DNA of 64,000 bases, taken from NCBI RefSeq assembly GCF_002875945.1, contig NZ_MCZK01000172.1, positions 62,001 through 126,000 on the forward strand. The letters run 5' to 3'. Shown piece by piece: positions 15,247 to 22,815 of this stretch. Positions within the stretch are counted from its first letter, which is position 1. Every line of letters starts with the position of its first letter. This DNA comes from Vibrio lentus (GTDB taxonomy: Bacteria > Pseudomonadota > Gammaproteobacteria > Enterobacterales > Vibrionaceae). A model generated the notes under the pieces. The model was not told the origin of the DNA. It made no database searches and saw nothing but the letters and a program-made list of their open reading frames with translations. A program made the translations under genes and the position numbers.

Positions 15247-16251
15247 CTAAATTCGAGGTGGTGCTGTACTGCCACGAACCACGAGTTTAGCTTCAAGTAG
15301 GCGTGAACCTGCTTGTACATCGTTACCTTTCAGCAGATCAAGCATCATCAGCATCGCTTGGCGTCCAATTTCGTAACGAGGTTGAGAAATCGTCGTTAGC
15401 GGTGGATCGCAGTATTGAGCGAATTGGATGTCATCAAAGCCAACAATAGATAGGTCTTGAGGAACACGTAAACCTAACTTCTTCGCTTCTTGAATCGCAC
15501 CAATTGCCATCGCATCGTTGTGACAGAAAATTGCAGTTGGTTGCTCTGGAAGTGCCAATAATTGACGAACTGCTTGTGCGCCAGCTTCAAAGGTGAAGTC
15601 GCCCACAGTGCTGTAAGCTGGGTTCATTGATACTCCAGCGCGGCGCAGTGCTTGTTGGTAACCTTGTTGGCGGAACTTACACAGGGTTGCAGTGGTTGGC
15701 CCAGATATTTGAGCAATGCGCTTATGACCTAATTGAGCTAGGTAGTTCACGGCTTCAAATGCAGAGGTTAGGTTGTCGATATGTACCGTTGGTAATTCAA
15801 GCTCGGGTGCAAATTCACACGCCATTACCATAGGTGGTAGATTCTTTTGTTCAGGCTTGCTGACATCAAATGGATGATCGGTGCCTAACAGCAGCATGCC
15901 ATCAGCTTGTTTGGTGAATACCAAGTTAACAAATGATGATTCGCGCTTCTTCTGTTGACCACTGTCGCCAAGCAGAACTAGGTAATCATTTTCTACTGCA
16001 GCATCTTCGATACCACGGATGATCTCAGCGAAATAAGGGTCACAGATATCAGGAACAATAGTGATGATGGTTTTTGATTCGTTGCGACGTAAGTTTCGAG
16101 CTAATGTATTGGGTGAGTATCCAGCTTCAAGTACTGCTGTCTCTACTCGTTTTCGAGTTGAAACTGAGACTTTCTCAGGGTTCATCAATGCACGTGATAC
16201 CGTTGCGGTTGAGACGCCTGCTAGCTGGGCAACATCCTTCATTGTCGCCAT
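15247..16251 (-). CDS. cytR: LacI-family repressor CytR
   Basis: Transcription factor that represses nucleoside uptake and catabolism genes together with CRP; in Vibrio it also influences biofilm and competence. The 334 residues start with the LacI helix-turn-helix (MKDVAQLAGVSTATVSRALMNPEKVS, then hinge YSPNTLARNLRR) and continue into a periplasmic-binding-protein-like effector domain (IITIVPDICDPYFAEIIRGIE, IFCHNDAMAIGAIQEAKKLG, IVGFDDIQFAQYCDPPLTTI). Its position between priA and ftsN matches E. coli. The upstream gap contains a CRP-like site and a palindrome, in keeping with known autoregulation. Confidence 0.93.
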   Translation of the reverse strand: MATMKDVAQLAGVSTATVSRALMNPEKVSVSTRKRVETAVLEAGYSPNTLARNLRRNESKTIITIVPDICDPYFAEIIRGIEDAAVENDYLVLLGDSGQQKKRESSFVNLVFTKQADGMLLLGTDHPFDVSKPEQKNLPPMVMACEFAPELELPTVHIDNLTSAFEAVNYLAQLGHKRIAQISGPTTATLCKFRQQGYQQALRRAGVSMNPAYSTVGDFTFEAGAQAVRQLLALPEQPTAIFCHNDAMAIGAIQEAKKLGLRVPQDLSIVGFDDIQFAQYCDPPLTTISQPRYEIGRQAMLMMLDLLKGNDVQAGSRLLEAKLVVRGSTAPPRI

Positions 16252-16331
16252 AAATTAAACCCTCTTTTAAGTTCCTTTGCTGCCTAAGTATCTAAGGCGT
16301 GAATAATTAATACAATCGGATAGATATTGTG

Positions 16332-16350
16332 AAAGTGTTGCTAACACTTT
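16332..16350. promoter_or_regulatory. Palindrome upstream of cytR
   Basis: AAAGTGTT-GCT-AACACTTT is an exact 8+8 palindrome with a 3-base centre, about 80 bases before the cytR start. LacI-family proteins bind such symmetric sites, so it may be a repressor operator. A T-run follows on the plus strand only, where it would terminate antisense rather than priA transcripts. Confidence 0.45.
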
Positions 16351-16421
16351 TTTTATTGCAATATTTTATTCGTTTCATCCGTGTAAAGTTACGGCTAGAT
16401 TAACAAAAATCACATGACTAG

Positions 16422-16437
16422 TGTGAAGTTGCTCACG
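16422..16437. promoter_or_regulatory. CRP-like site upstream of cytR
   Basis: TGTGA-AGTTGC-TCACG differs from the CRP core TGTGA-N6-TCACA at one base. It lies about 170 bases upstream of cytR and just beyond the priA stop. CRP with CytR is the known partnership at CytR-controlled promoters. Confidence 0.55.
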
Positions 16438-16491
16438 AGAAATATGAAATATTTGTGAACAAACTTATCATTAGTTTTAACCCGAGTGGGT

Positions 16492-18693
16492 TTAGCTCAG
16501 ATCTTGCGGCTCAATATCGAGTGACCAACGGACTTTTTTCGCAGCGGGTAACATATTAATTGCCGGCTTCGCACTCATTAATAGCTTCTGCATTAATGAA
16601 CGAGTCTGTGTTTGCAAGATCAGCTGCCAGCGAGATTTACCTGCTCGTTTTGCCAATGGCGCAGGGGTTGGGCCGAGCACCATGCAATATTGGTCAAACA
16701 GTGGATGTGATTCCAATGTGTGACGAACTTGACGCAAGAACTCTTCCACTAAGCGTGTGTCGTTCGCTTCTGCTCTAAACAGAGTCATGAAGGTATAAGG
16801 CGGCAACATCGTCTGTTTGCGTTCAGCCAGAGCCGTCTGGGCAAAGTGGTTATAGTCTTTGTGCAGCAGTGCTTGTAACAAGCCATGTTCTGGATGGTGA
16901 GTTTGTAAGATAACCTCACCAGGCTTACTGGCACGTCCTGCTCGACCTGCTACTTGAGTGAACAACTGAGCCAGTCTTTCAGAGGCGCGGAAGTCACTAC
17001 TATATAAAGAGGCATCAACGTCCAATAACGCCACAAGTGTCACGTCAGGGAAGTGGTGTCCTTTGGCAAGCATCTGTGTGCCGATCAGTATTTGGTATTC
17101 ACCCTTACGAATCGACTCTAATGCGCTTTCTAAGCTGCCCTTACGACGGGTGCTATCGCGGTCAATACGAATGGTTTTGTATTCAGGGAACAGTTGACCA
17201 AGTTGCGTTTCAAGTTGCTCGGTGCCGACACCCACCGTCACCAAGTTCGCTGAACCACAGCCTTGGCAATTGTGCACGATATGCTGCTGCGAGCCACAAT
17301 GGTGGCAGCGCATTTCATTGCTGTATTGGTGATAGGTGTAGTAAGCATCACAGCGCTTACATTCGGCTGTCCAACCACAGTCGTGACACATCAATGCTGG
17401 GGAGAAACCACGGCGATTGAGGAACAGCATCACCTGGTTGCCCGCTTTTAAGTGTCTTTGCATTTCTGCAATTAACGATGCAGATAAGCCGCTTTCTAGA
17501 TATTCGCCCTTAACATCCAACACTTTATTGGTGGTCGGCAGTGCGACACCAGCGCGTGAGGTGAGGGTCAGGTAGCTGTATTTACCTATCTGAGCGTTGT
17601 GCAGTGTTTCAAAAGCTGGTGTGGCTGAACCTAGAACCACTGGGATTTGCGCTTTATGAGCACGCATTATCGCGACATCACGAGCGTGGTAGCGCAGGCT
17701 ATCTTGCTGTTTATAAGAGGCGTCATGCTCTTCATCAACAATGATAATGCCCAAATCAGCAAACGGCGTGAACAGAGCCGAGCGGGTACCAATTACGATG
17801 CCTGCAATCTTATCGCGAGCTGATAGCCATGCATTCAGTCGCTCAGAATCGTTTAATCCAGAGTGAATCACTTCAACAGGTACATTGAAGCGTCGCTTAA
17901 AGCGGTTAATCGTTTGTGGAGTCAGGCCAATCTCAGGTACCAAGACTAATGCTTGCTTGCCTTGGTCGAGAATCGGTTTAATCATATTTAGGTAGACCTC
18001 GGTCTTACCTGAACCAGTGACACCCTCTAGCAAGAAGCACCCAAAATCGGTTTGGCTATTTACTGTCGCAATCGCGATGGCTTGCTCTGCATTGAGCTTA
18101 GGCTTGTCTTGGTCGTTTTCGAGTTCAATTGGCCATGGTTTACGCTTCGGCTTTTTCTCTACCGACTCAATCCAGCCTTTTTCTTCCAATGTCTTAAGTA
18201 CCGCGCTGCCCACCTCTTGATCAATGAACTCTTGATGAGGAACCGCGCCGTGTTCAAGCATGTGCATTACTTTGGCTTGTTTGACCGCGCGACCAAAGCC
18301 TTGCATCAGTTGATCTCTACCTGATGGGGTCAGTTGCCATTCAACAAGCGTTGCGAAGTCGGCCGCTTTGCCTTTTCGTAAAGCGCTAGGTAGGGCATTA
18401 GCTAAGGTTTCACCCAGTGGGTACTGATAGAACTGACTGCACCACACTAATAGGGAATAGACCGATTCAGGCCAAACGGGTTGGTTATCTAATAAGGCTT
18501 TAATCGGCTTGAGCTTGTCGAGATCGAATTCAGATTCATTAACCAGAGCCGTCACGATACCTGTTAAGGTTTGTCGTCCAAAAGGCACAGAGACTCGACC
18601 GCCAATAATCGGGAATAGGTGGCTAGGAATCTTGTAATCGAACTGCTTGTCGAGTGGAACAGGCAGTGCCACGCGGGCAATCATTGGACGCAT
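16492..18693 (-). CDS. priA: Primosomal replication restart helicase PriA
   Basis: Superfamily 2 3'-to-5' DNA helicase that recognises stalled forks and reloads the replicative helicase. The 733 residues contain an N-terminal 3' DNA-end-binding domain (MIARVALPVPLDKQFDYKIP), a winged-helix region, Walker A (LEGVTGSGKTEVYLNMI near residue 225), the DEEH box (IIIVDEEHDASYKQQ), and eight zinc-binding cysteines (CHDCGWTAECKRC and CHHCGSQQHIVHNCQGC). Helicase motifs VAGRAGRASKPGEVILQT follow. Length matches E. coli (732). It is divergent from rpmE. Confidence 0.97.
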   Translation of the reverse strand: MRPMIARVALPVPLDKQFDYKIPSHLFPIIGGRVSVPFGRQTLTGIVTALVNESEFDLDKLKPIKALLDNQPVWPESVYSLLVWCSQFYQYPLGETLANALPSALRKGKAADFATLVEWQLTPSGRDQLMQGFGRAVKQAKVMHMLEHGAVPHQEFIDQEVGSAVLKTLEEKGWIESVEKKPKRKPWPIELENDQDKPKLNAEQAIAIATVNSQTDFGCFLLEGVTGSGKTEVYLNMIKPILDQGKQALVLVPEIGLTPQTINRFKRRFNVPVEVIHSGLNDSERLNAWLSARDKIAGIVIGTRSALFTPFADLGIIIVDEEHDASYKQQDSLRYHARDVAIMRAHKAQIPVVLGSATPAFETLHNAQIGKYSYLTLTSRAGVALPTTNKVLDVKGEYLESGLSASLIAEMQRHLKAGNQVMLFLNRRGFSPALMCHDCGWTAECKRCDAYYTYHQYSNEMRCHHCGSQQHIVHNCQGCGSANLVTVGVGTEQLETQLGQLFPEYKTIRIDRDSTRRKGSLESALESIRKGEYQILIGTQMLAKGHHFPDVTLVALLDVDASLYSSDFRASERLAQLFTQVAGRAGRASKPGEVILQTHHPEHGLLQALLHKDYNHFAQTALAERKQTMLPPYTFMTLFRAEANDTRLVEEFLRQVRHTLESHPLFDQYCMVLGPTPAPLAKRAGKSRWQLILQTQTRSLMQKLLMSAKPAINMLPAAKKVRWSLDIEPQDLS

Positions 18694-19024
18694 AAAGGGA
18701 CGGCTTTATCTGAGTTGACGAGAGCGAACAGTCTAATGGATAAGGGAGTTAAATTCGAGGAGCAGTTTAGATGACAGAGCTTACTTGAGGCTTGAATGCT
18801 ACTGGAGCCAGAAAATAACGCTTAATAGAGGGTTTAAGGACTGTGTTGGTGAAAAATGTATCAAATCAGTTGATCCTACCTCACAGATTCATTACTATAC
18901 TGCGCCTTAAAGGTATGGCTTTATCGCTTTTTAGTGATGCTGCGGTGTCTTTATTTTATTTTTTAACAACGTGTGGTGTCCGGCTTAGAATCGGATGGCG
19001 ACACGGCCTAATTGAGGTTATCCC
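18694..19024 (+). other. priA-rpmE intergenic region and rpmE leader
   Basis: The 331 bases hold divergent promoters and a long rpmE leader. A TATACT element at 18896-18901 is a plausible -10 with a poor -35, implying a leader of about 115 bases. A frame of 61 codons runs through 18843-19028 and overlaps the rpmE ATG, but lacks a ribosome site and family resemblance. The last 50 bases contain a possible hairpin. Confidence 0.45.
18976..19004 (+). promoter_or_regulatory. Candidate L31 autoregulatory leader hairpin
   Basis: GTGTC at 18976-18980 can pair with GACAC at 19000-19004. Alternatively TCCG can pair with CGGA inside the same segment, around the loop GCTTAGAAT. The structure ends 20 bases before the rpmE start and 9 bases before its GAGG ribosome site. 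L31 genes of gammaproteobacteria have been reported to carry structured leaders; I cannot confirm the match without a covariance model. Confidence 0.35.
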
Positions 19025-19243
19025 ATGAAAGCTGGAATCCACCCAGAATACAAAGCAGTAACAGCAACTTGTTCTTGCGGCAACACATTCGAATTCAACT
19101 CTACTCTAGGTAAAGATGGTATTCACCTAGACGTATGTGACAAATGTCACCCATTCTACACTGGTAAGCAACGTATCGTAGATACAGGCGGCCGTGTAGA
19201 TCGCTTTAACAAGCGTTTCGGTGCTCTTTCTAGCAAGAAGTAA
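19025..19243 (+). CDS. rpmE: 50S ribosomal protein L31 (zinc-binding form)
   Basis: Large-subunit protein that bridges to the small subunit. The 72 residues begin MKAGIHPEYKAVTATCSCGNTFEF and carry the four zinc ligands of the C+ type: CSC in the N-terminal part and CDKC near residue 37-40, followed by HPFYTGKQRIVDTGGRVDRFNKRFG. The zinc-free paralogue, usually induced by Zur, is not in this window. It is a single-gene transcript with a long leader and a tight terminator. Confidence 0.97.
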   Translation: MKAGIHPEYKAVTATCSCGNTFEFNSTLGKDGIHLDVCDKCHPFYTGKQRIVDTGGRVDRFNKRFGALSSKK

Positions 19244-19264
19244 TTCTCGCTATTTAGACATGAA

Positions 19265-19289
19265 AAAGGACACTTCGGTGTCCTTTTTT
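19265..19289 (+). terminator. Terminator of rpmE
   Basis: AAAGGACAC and GTGTCCTTT pair around a stable TTCG tetraloop and end in a T-run. Confidence 0.9.
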
Positions 19290-19577
19290 GTTGCCTGTAA
19301 TTTGAGAAAACCCTGACTTTTATAACGCTCTCCGATTATCTCGACGATAGGCTGTCGATTTGAGTTTAGCTCGATCACTTTCCCCCTAATCACTCTTCCC
19401 TAGAAATCCGCTCGAAAGTTCAACAAGCGATAGTAATTTCAACTGCTCACTGGTCTTATTAGTAGTGAAATCTCGTTTTTTAATGAGACAGAGGCTTTAA
19501 CCACCTAGGAACTTTGAAGTACATCTATTAACATGAACAAGATCCCCCAAATAATAATATCCTAGGAACCTACACCT
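19290..19577. other. Gap upstream of the malic enzyme gene
   Basis: About 290 bases without a gene. The malic enzyme promoter must lie here. I see no clear operator or RNA structure. Confidence 0.4.
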
Positions 19578-20867
19578 ATGTCTGAAGACAGCCGCCAAGA
19601 CCAATCCTCTCAAGAATTATCGCCTCAAGAACGATTCCGTCAGCAAGCTCTTGATTATCATGAGTTCCCAATTCCAGGCAAAATTGCCGTAGCACTGACG
19701 AAGCCTGCAAACTCTGCAGAAGATCTAGCACTTGCATACAGCCCAGGCGTGGCTGAGCCTGTTCGTGAGATCGCACAGAACGTTGATAACGTCTATAAAT
19801 ACACAGGTAAGGGCAACATGGTTGCTGTTATCTCTAACGGTACTGCGATTCTTGGCCTAGGTAACCTTGGTCCTATTGCTTCTAAACCTGTAATGGAAGG
19901 TAAAGCGCTACTGTTTAAGCGTTTTGCTGGTTTAGATTCTATCGATATTGAAGTAAAACACCGCACAATCGATGAGTTCGTTGATACGGTTGCGAATATC
20001 GCAGATACATTCGGTGGTATTAACCTAGAAGACATCAAAGCTCCTGATTGTTTTGAGATTGAACGTCGCCTGATTGAGCGTTGTGATGTACCTGTATTCC
20101 ACGATGACCAACACGGTACTGCGATTGTAACGGCAGCAGGTATGCTGAACGCGATTGAGCTTCAAGGTAAGAAACTGGAAGAGTGTAAGATTGTTTGTTT
20201 AGGTGCTGGCGCAGCGGCTGTAGCATGTATGGAGCTACTGATTAAGTGTGGCGCTCAGCGTGAGAAAATCTACATGCTTGACCGTAAAGGTGTGATCCAC
20301 ACTCGTCGTGATGACCTAAACGAATACAAAGAGCTGTTCGCAAATAACACGGATAAGCGCACGCTTGAAGATGTTATCGAAGGTGCTGACCTGTTCTTGG
20401 GCGTATCGGGTCCTAACCTGTTACCAGCAGAAGCACTAACGCTGATGGCTGATAAGCCTGTTGTGTTTGCATGTTCAAACCCAGATCCAGAGATCAAGCC
20501 TGAGCTTGCTCATGAAGTTCGTTCTGACCTAATTATGGGTACTGGCCGCAGTGATTACCCTAACCAAGTAAACAACGTACTTTGTTTCCCATTCATTTTC
20601 CGTGGTGCGCTAGATGTGCGTGCGAGCGAAATCAATGACGAAATGAAACTGGCTGCTGTTAAAGCGATTCGTGAATTGGCGAAAGAAGAAGTTCCGGCTG
20701 AAGTACTGGCTGCTGCGGGTGAGACTGCATTGGAATTCGGTAAAGGTTACATCATTCCTAAGCCAATGGACCCACGTCTACTTCCTCGCGTAGCAAAAGC
20801 TGTAGCGGAAGCGGCGGTTGAGTCTGGCGTTGCTCGTATTGAGATGCCTGCTAATTATATGGCTTAA
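19578..20867 (+). CDS. Malic enzyme, short form (oxaloacetate-decarboxylating)
   Basis: Converts malate to pyruvate and carbon dioxide with reduction of NAD(P). The 429 residues carry ALAYSPGVAEPVREI near residue 52, VISNGTAILGLGNLGP with catalytic residues, metal-binding VPVFHDDQHGTAIVTAAG near residue 172, the dinucleotide-binding CLGAGAAAVACMELL and FACSNPDPEI. It is like the N-terminal half of MaeB but lacks the phosphotransacetylase-like C-terminal domain, so it ends at about 430 rather than 760 residues. Cofactor preference cannot be read with confidence. It is between rpmE and metJ, is probably transcribed alone, and is followed by tandem repeats. Confidence 0.9.
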   Translation: MSEDSRQDQSSQELSPQERFRQQALDYHEFPIPGKIAVALTKPANSAEDLALAYSPGVAEPVREIAQNVDNVYKYTGKGNMVAVISNGTAILGLGNLGPIASKPVMEGKALLFKRFAGLDSIDIEVKHRTIDEFVDTVANIADTFGGINLEDIKAPDCFEIERRLIERCDVPVFHDDQHGTAIVTAAGMLNAIELQGKKLEECKIVCLGAGAAAVACMELLIKCGAQREKIYMLDRKGVIHTRRDDLNEYKELFANNTDKRTLEDVIEGADLFLGVSGPNLLPAEALTLMADKPVVFACSNPDPEIKPELAHEVRSDLIMGTGRSDYPNQVNNVLCFPFIFRGALDVRASEINDEMKLAAVKAIRELAKEEVPAEVLAAAGETALEFGKGYIIPKPMDPRLLPRVAKAVAEAAVESGVARIEMPANYMA

Positions 20868-20870
20868 TAG

Positions 20871-20930
20871 CTTGTTATAGCTTGTTATAGCTTGTTATAG
20901 CTTGTTATAGCTTGTTATAGCTTGTTATAG
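20871..20930. repeat. Six perfect 10-bp tandem repeats after the malic enzyme stop
   Basis: CTTGTTATAG is repeated six times without change, starting three bases after the TAA stop, with a broken seventh copy (CTTTATAGCG). The perfect identity implies recent expansion, probably by polymerase slippage. The 10-bp period is close to one helical turn. Confidence 0.95.
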
Positions 20931-20968
20931 CTTTATAGCGACTGCTTTATTGAGCGAAAAGAATAATA

Positions 20969-20999
20969 AAAAACCGACCCATTAGGAGTCGGTTTTTTT
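20969..20999. terminator. Terminator between the malic enzyme gene and metJ
   Basis: AAACCGAC and GTCGGTTT pair around a 9-base loop, with A-runs and T-runs on the two sides. It can serve both convergent genes. Confidence 0.85.
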
Positions 21000-21102
21000 A
21001 TGTCTATCATTCACTGCGCAGTCATAGAGGGTGCAGTGGTTGATGTTACAAATAGGGTTCAGTTATCGCTAATCAATATTGAAGGCAGTGACTGAGTTGT
21101 TT

Positions 21103-21423
21103 TTATTCTTCGTCAAACGCTTCGAATTCGATACCCATCTCTGTCATCAGTTTTTTCACTTCAGTCGGAATATCGTCTGGACGGTCTTTACGAAGGTCTT
21201 CATCCGTTGGTAGTGGTTGGCCTGTGTACGCATGTAGAAAGGCTTCGCACAGTAGCTCACTGTTTGTTGCATGGCGTAGGTTATTAATCTGGCGGCGGGT
21301 ACGCTCGTCAGTAAGAACCTTTAACACTTTTAGAGGGATAGAAACTGTAATTTTCTTTACTTGTTCGCTTTTCTTTCCATGCTCAGCATATGGGCTTATG
21401 TATTCACCATTCCAGTCGGCCAT
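21103..21423 (-). CDS. metJ: Methionine regulon repressor MetJ
   Basis: Ribbon-helix-helix repressor that uses S-adenosylmethionine as corepressor. The 106 residues match E. coli MetJ almost throughout (MADWNGEYISPYAEHGKKSEQVKKITVSIPLKVLKVLTDERTRRQ, then NNLRHATNSELLCEAFLHAYTGQPLP). The DNA-contacting beta strand is KKITVSIP. It is divergent from metB, with four MetJ boxes in the shared region, so it also represses itself. Confidence 0.97.
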   Translation of the reverse strand: MADWNGEYISPYAEHGKKSEQVKKITVSIPLKVLKVLTDERTRRQINNLRHATNSELLCEAFLHAYTGQPLPTDEDLRKDRPDDIPTEVKKLMTEMGIEFEAFDEE

Positions 21424-21498
21424 TGCGTACCTTCATCACTTTAGTTGTTAGAATAAATTAATAGTGGTGATTTTAGCGGGATTTACTGCCATAAGCAA

Positions 21499-21530
21499 AG
21501 ACATATGGACGTCTAGAAGTGTTGACGTCT
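21499..21530. promoter_or_regulatory. Four tandem MetJ boxes between metJ and metB
   Basis: Four adjacent 8-base units read AGACATAT, GGACGTCT, AGAAGTGT and TGACGTCT, compared with the consensus AGACGTCT. Units two and four are the closest. MetJ dimers bind such arrays cooperatively. Confidence 0.9.
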
Positions 21531-21631
21531 CACGTTTATGAAAGTAAAGTGAATAACATATATCTAACACAGCCGCAAAATGCCGACAAGCAGCTGTGAT
21601 TCTCAGACGCAAAACTTGTAAGGAAGCACCT

Positions 21632-22813
21632 ATGAGCAGCCGGAAGCCAGCAACCATCGCAGTACGTACTGGTATCGAGTCAGACACGCAACACCATGCC
21701 GTTGTCCCACCTATTTATCTTTCGACTAACTATGGGTTTCCCGCTTTTGGTGAAGTGCCAAAGTATGATTATACCCGTTCTGGTAACCCAAACCGTGGTT
21801 TATTAGAAACGGCACTGTTCGAGCTTGAATCGGGCAAAGGTGCGGTTGTTACTAACTGCGGTACTTCGGCGCTTAACTTATGGGTTTCGGCTTTCTTAGG
21901 TGGTGATGATCTTATTATTGCACCACACGACTGCTACGGCGGCACTTACCGTCTGTTTAACACACGCTCACTCAAAGGTGACTTCAAAGTTCTGTTTGTT
22001 GATCAATCGGATCAAGCAGCGCTGGATGCGGCGATCGCGCTTAAGCCAAAGTTGATCTTAATTGAAACACCATCGAACCCATTGGTTCGTGTGGTTGATA
22101 TTGCAGAAACTTGCCGCAAAGCGAAAGAAGTGGGTGCACTGGTTGCTGTCGACAACACGTTTTTGACTCCTGTGTTCCAAAAGCCTTTAGAGCTGGGTGC
22201 TGATTTTGTTATCCACTCAACCACTAAATATATCAACGGACACTCGGATGTTATTGGTGGCGTTGTGGTTACCAAAACTGAAGAGCACGCTGAAGAGTTA
22301 GCATGGTGGGGCAACTGTATTGGTGCGACCGGCACACCATTTGATAGCTACATGACGCTACGTGGTATTCGTACGCTAGGTGCGCGTATGCGTGTTCACG
22401 AAGAGAGCTCACGTGAAATTCTGACGGCTCTGCAACAACAAGACCTGGTTGGTACGATTTACCACCCAAGCCTGCCTGAACATCCGGGTCACGAGATCGC
22501 GAAGAAACAGCAGTTGGGCTTTGGTTCCATGCTGAGCTTTGAGTTTGCGGGCTCTTTTGAAGCGCTTAAATATTTTGTCGATAAGTTAGAGCTATTTTCT
22601 TTGGCTGAATCACTGGGTGGTGTTGAAAGCCTGATTTGTCACCCTGCGTCGATGACTCACCGTGCGATGGGCGAAGAAGCTCTAGCAGAAGCGGGTGTTT
22701 CTCAACAACTACTGCGTCTTTCTGTTGGCCTTGAAGATGCAGAAGACCTAATCGACGATCTCAAGCAAGCTTTCGAAAGAACACAAGGCTTTATCGCTGA
22801 AGGGGAGGGTTAA
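21632..22813 (+). CDS. metB: Cystathionine gamma-synthase
   Basis: PLP enzyme joining cysteine to an O-acylhomoserine to give cystathionine in methionine synthesis. The 393 residues start MSSRKPATIAVRTGIESDTQHHAVVPPIYLSTNY; an AAGGAAG ribosome site fixes this ATG rather than one 36 bases earlier. Conserved features are YDYTRSGNPNRGLLE, the GTSALNLW phosphate loop, AVDNTFLTPVFQKPLELGAD and the PLP lysine in HSTTKYINGHSDVIGG. It begins the metBL operon, two bases ahead of metL, under MetJ boxes. Confidence 0.95.
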   Translation: MSSRKPATIAVRTGIESDTQHHAVVPPIYLSTNYGFPAFGEVPKYDYTRSGNPNRGLLETALFELESGKGAVVTNCGTSALNLWVSAFLGGDDLIIAPHDCYGGTYRLFNTRSLKGDFKVLFVDQSDQAALDAAIALKPKLILIETPSNPLVRVVDIAETCRKAKEVGALVAVDNTFLTPVFQKPLELGADFVIHSTTKYINGHSDVIGGVVVTKTEEHAEELAWWGNCIGATGTPFDSYMTLRGIRTLGARMRVHEESSREILTALQQQDLVGTIYHPSLPEHPGHEIAKKQQLGFGSMLSFEFAGSFEALKYFVDKLELFSLAESLGGVESLICHPASMTHRAMGEEALAEAGVSQQLLRLSVGLEDAEDLIDDLKQAFERTQGFIAEGEG

Positions 22814-22815
22814 TA

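Noticed and set aside
16332..16354. The hairpin plus T-run before cytR as the priA terminator
   Set aside because: priA is on the minus strand, and the T-run follows only on the plus strand; on the minus strand the stem is preceded by, not followed by, that run.
18843..19028. A 61-codon open frame that overlaps the rpmE start codon
   Set aside because: It has no ribosome site and no recognisable protein features, and it covers the stretch where the rpmE promoter and leader must be. I treat it as leader sequence.
20871..20930. The 10-bp array as a CRISPR array
   Set aside because: The units are contiguous with no spacers and are far too short, and there are no cas genes in the window.
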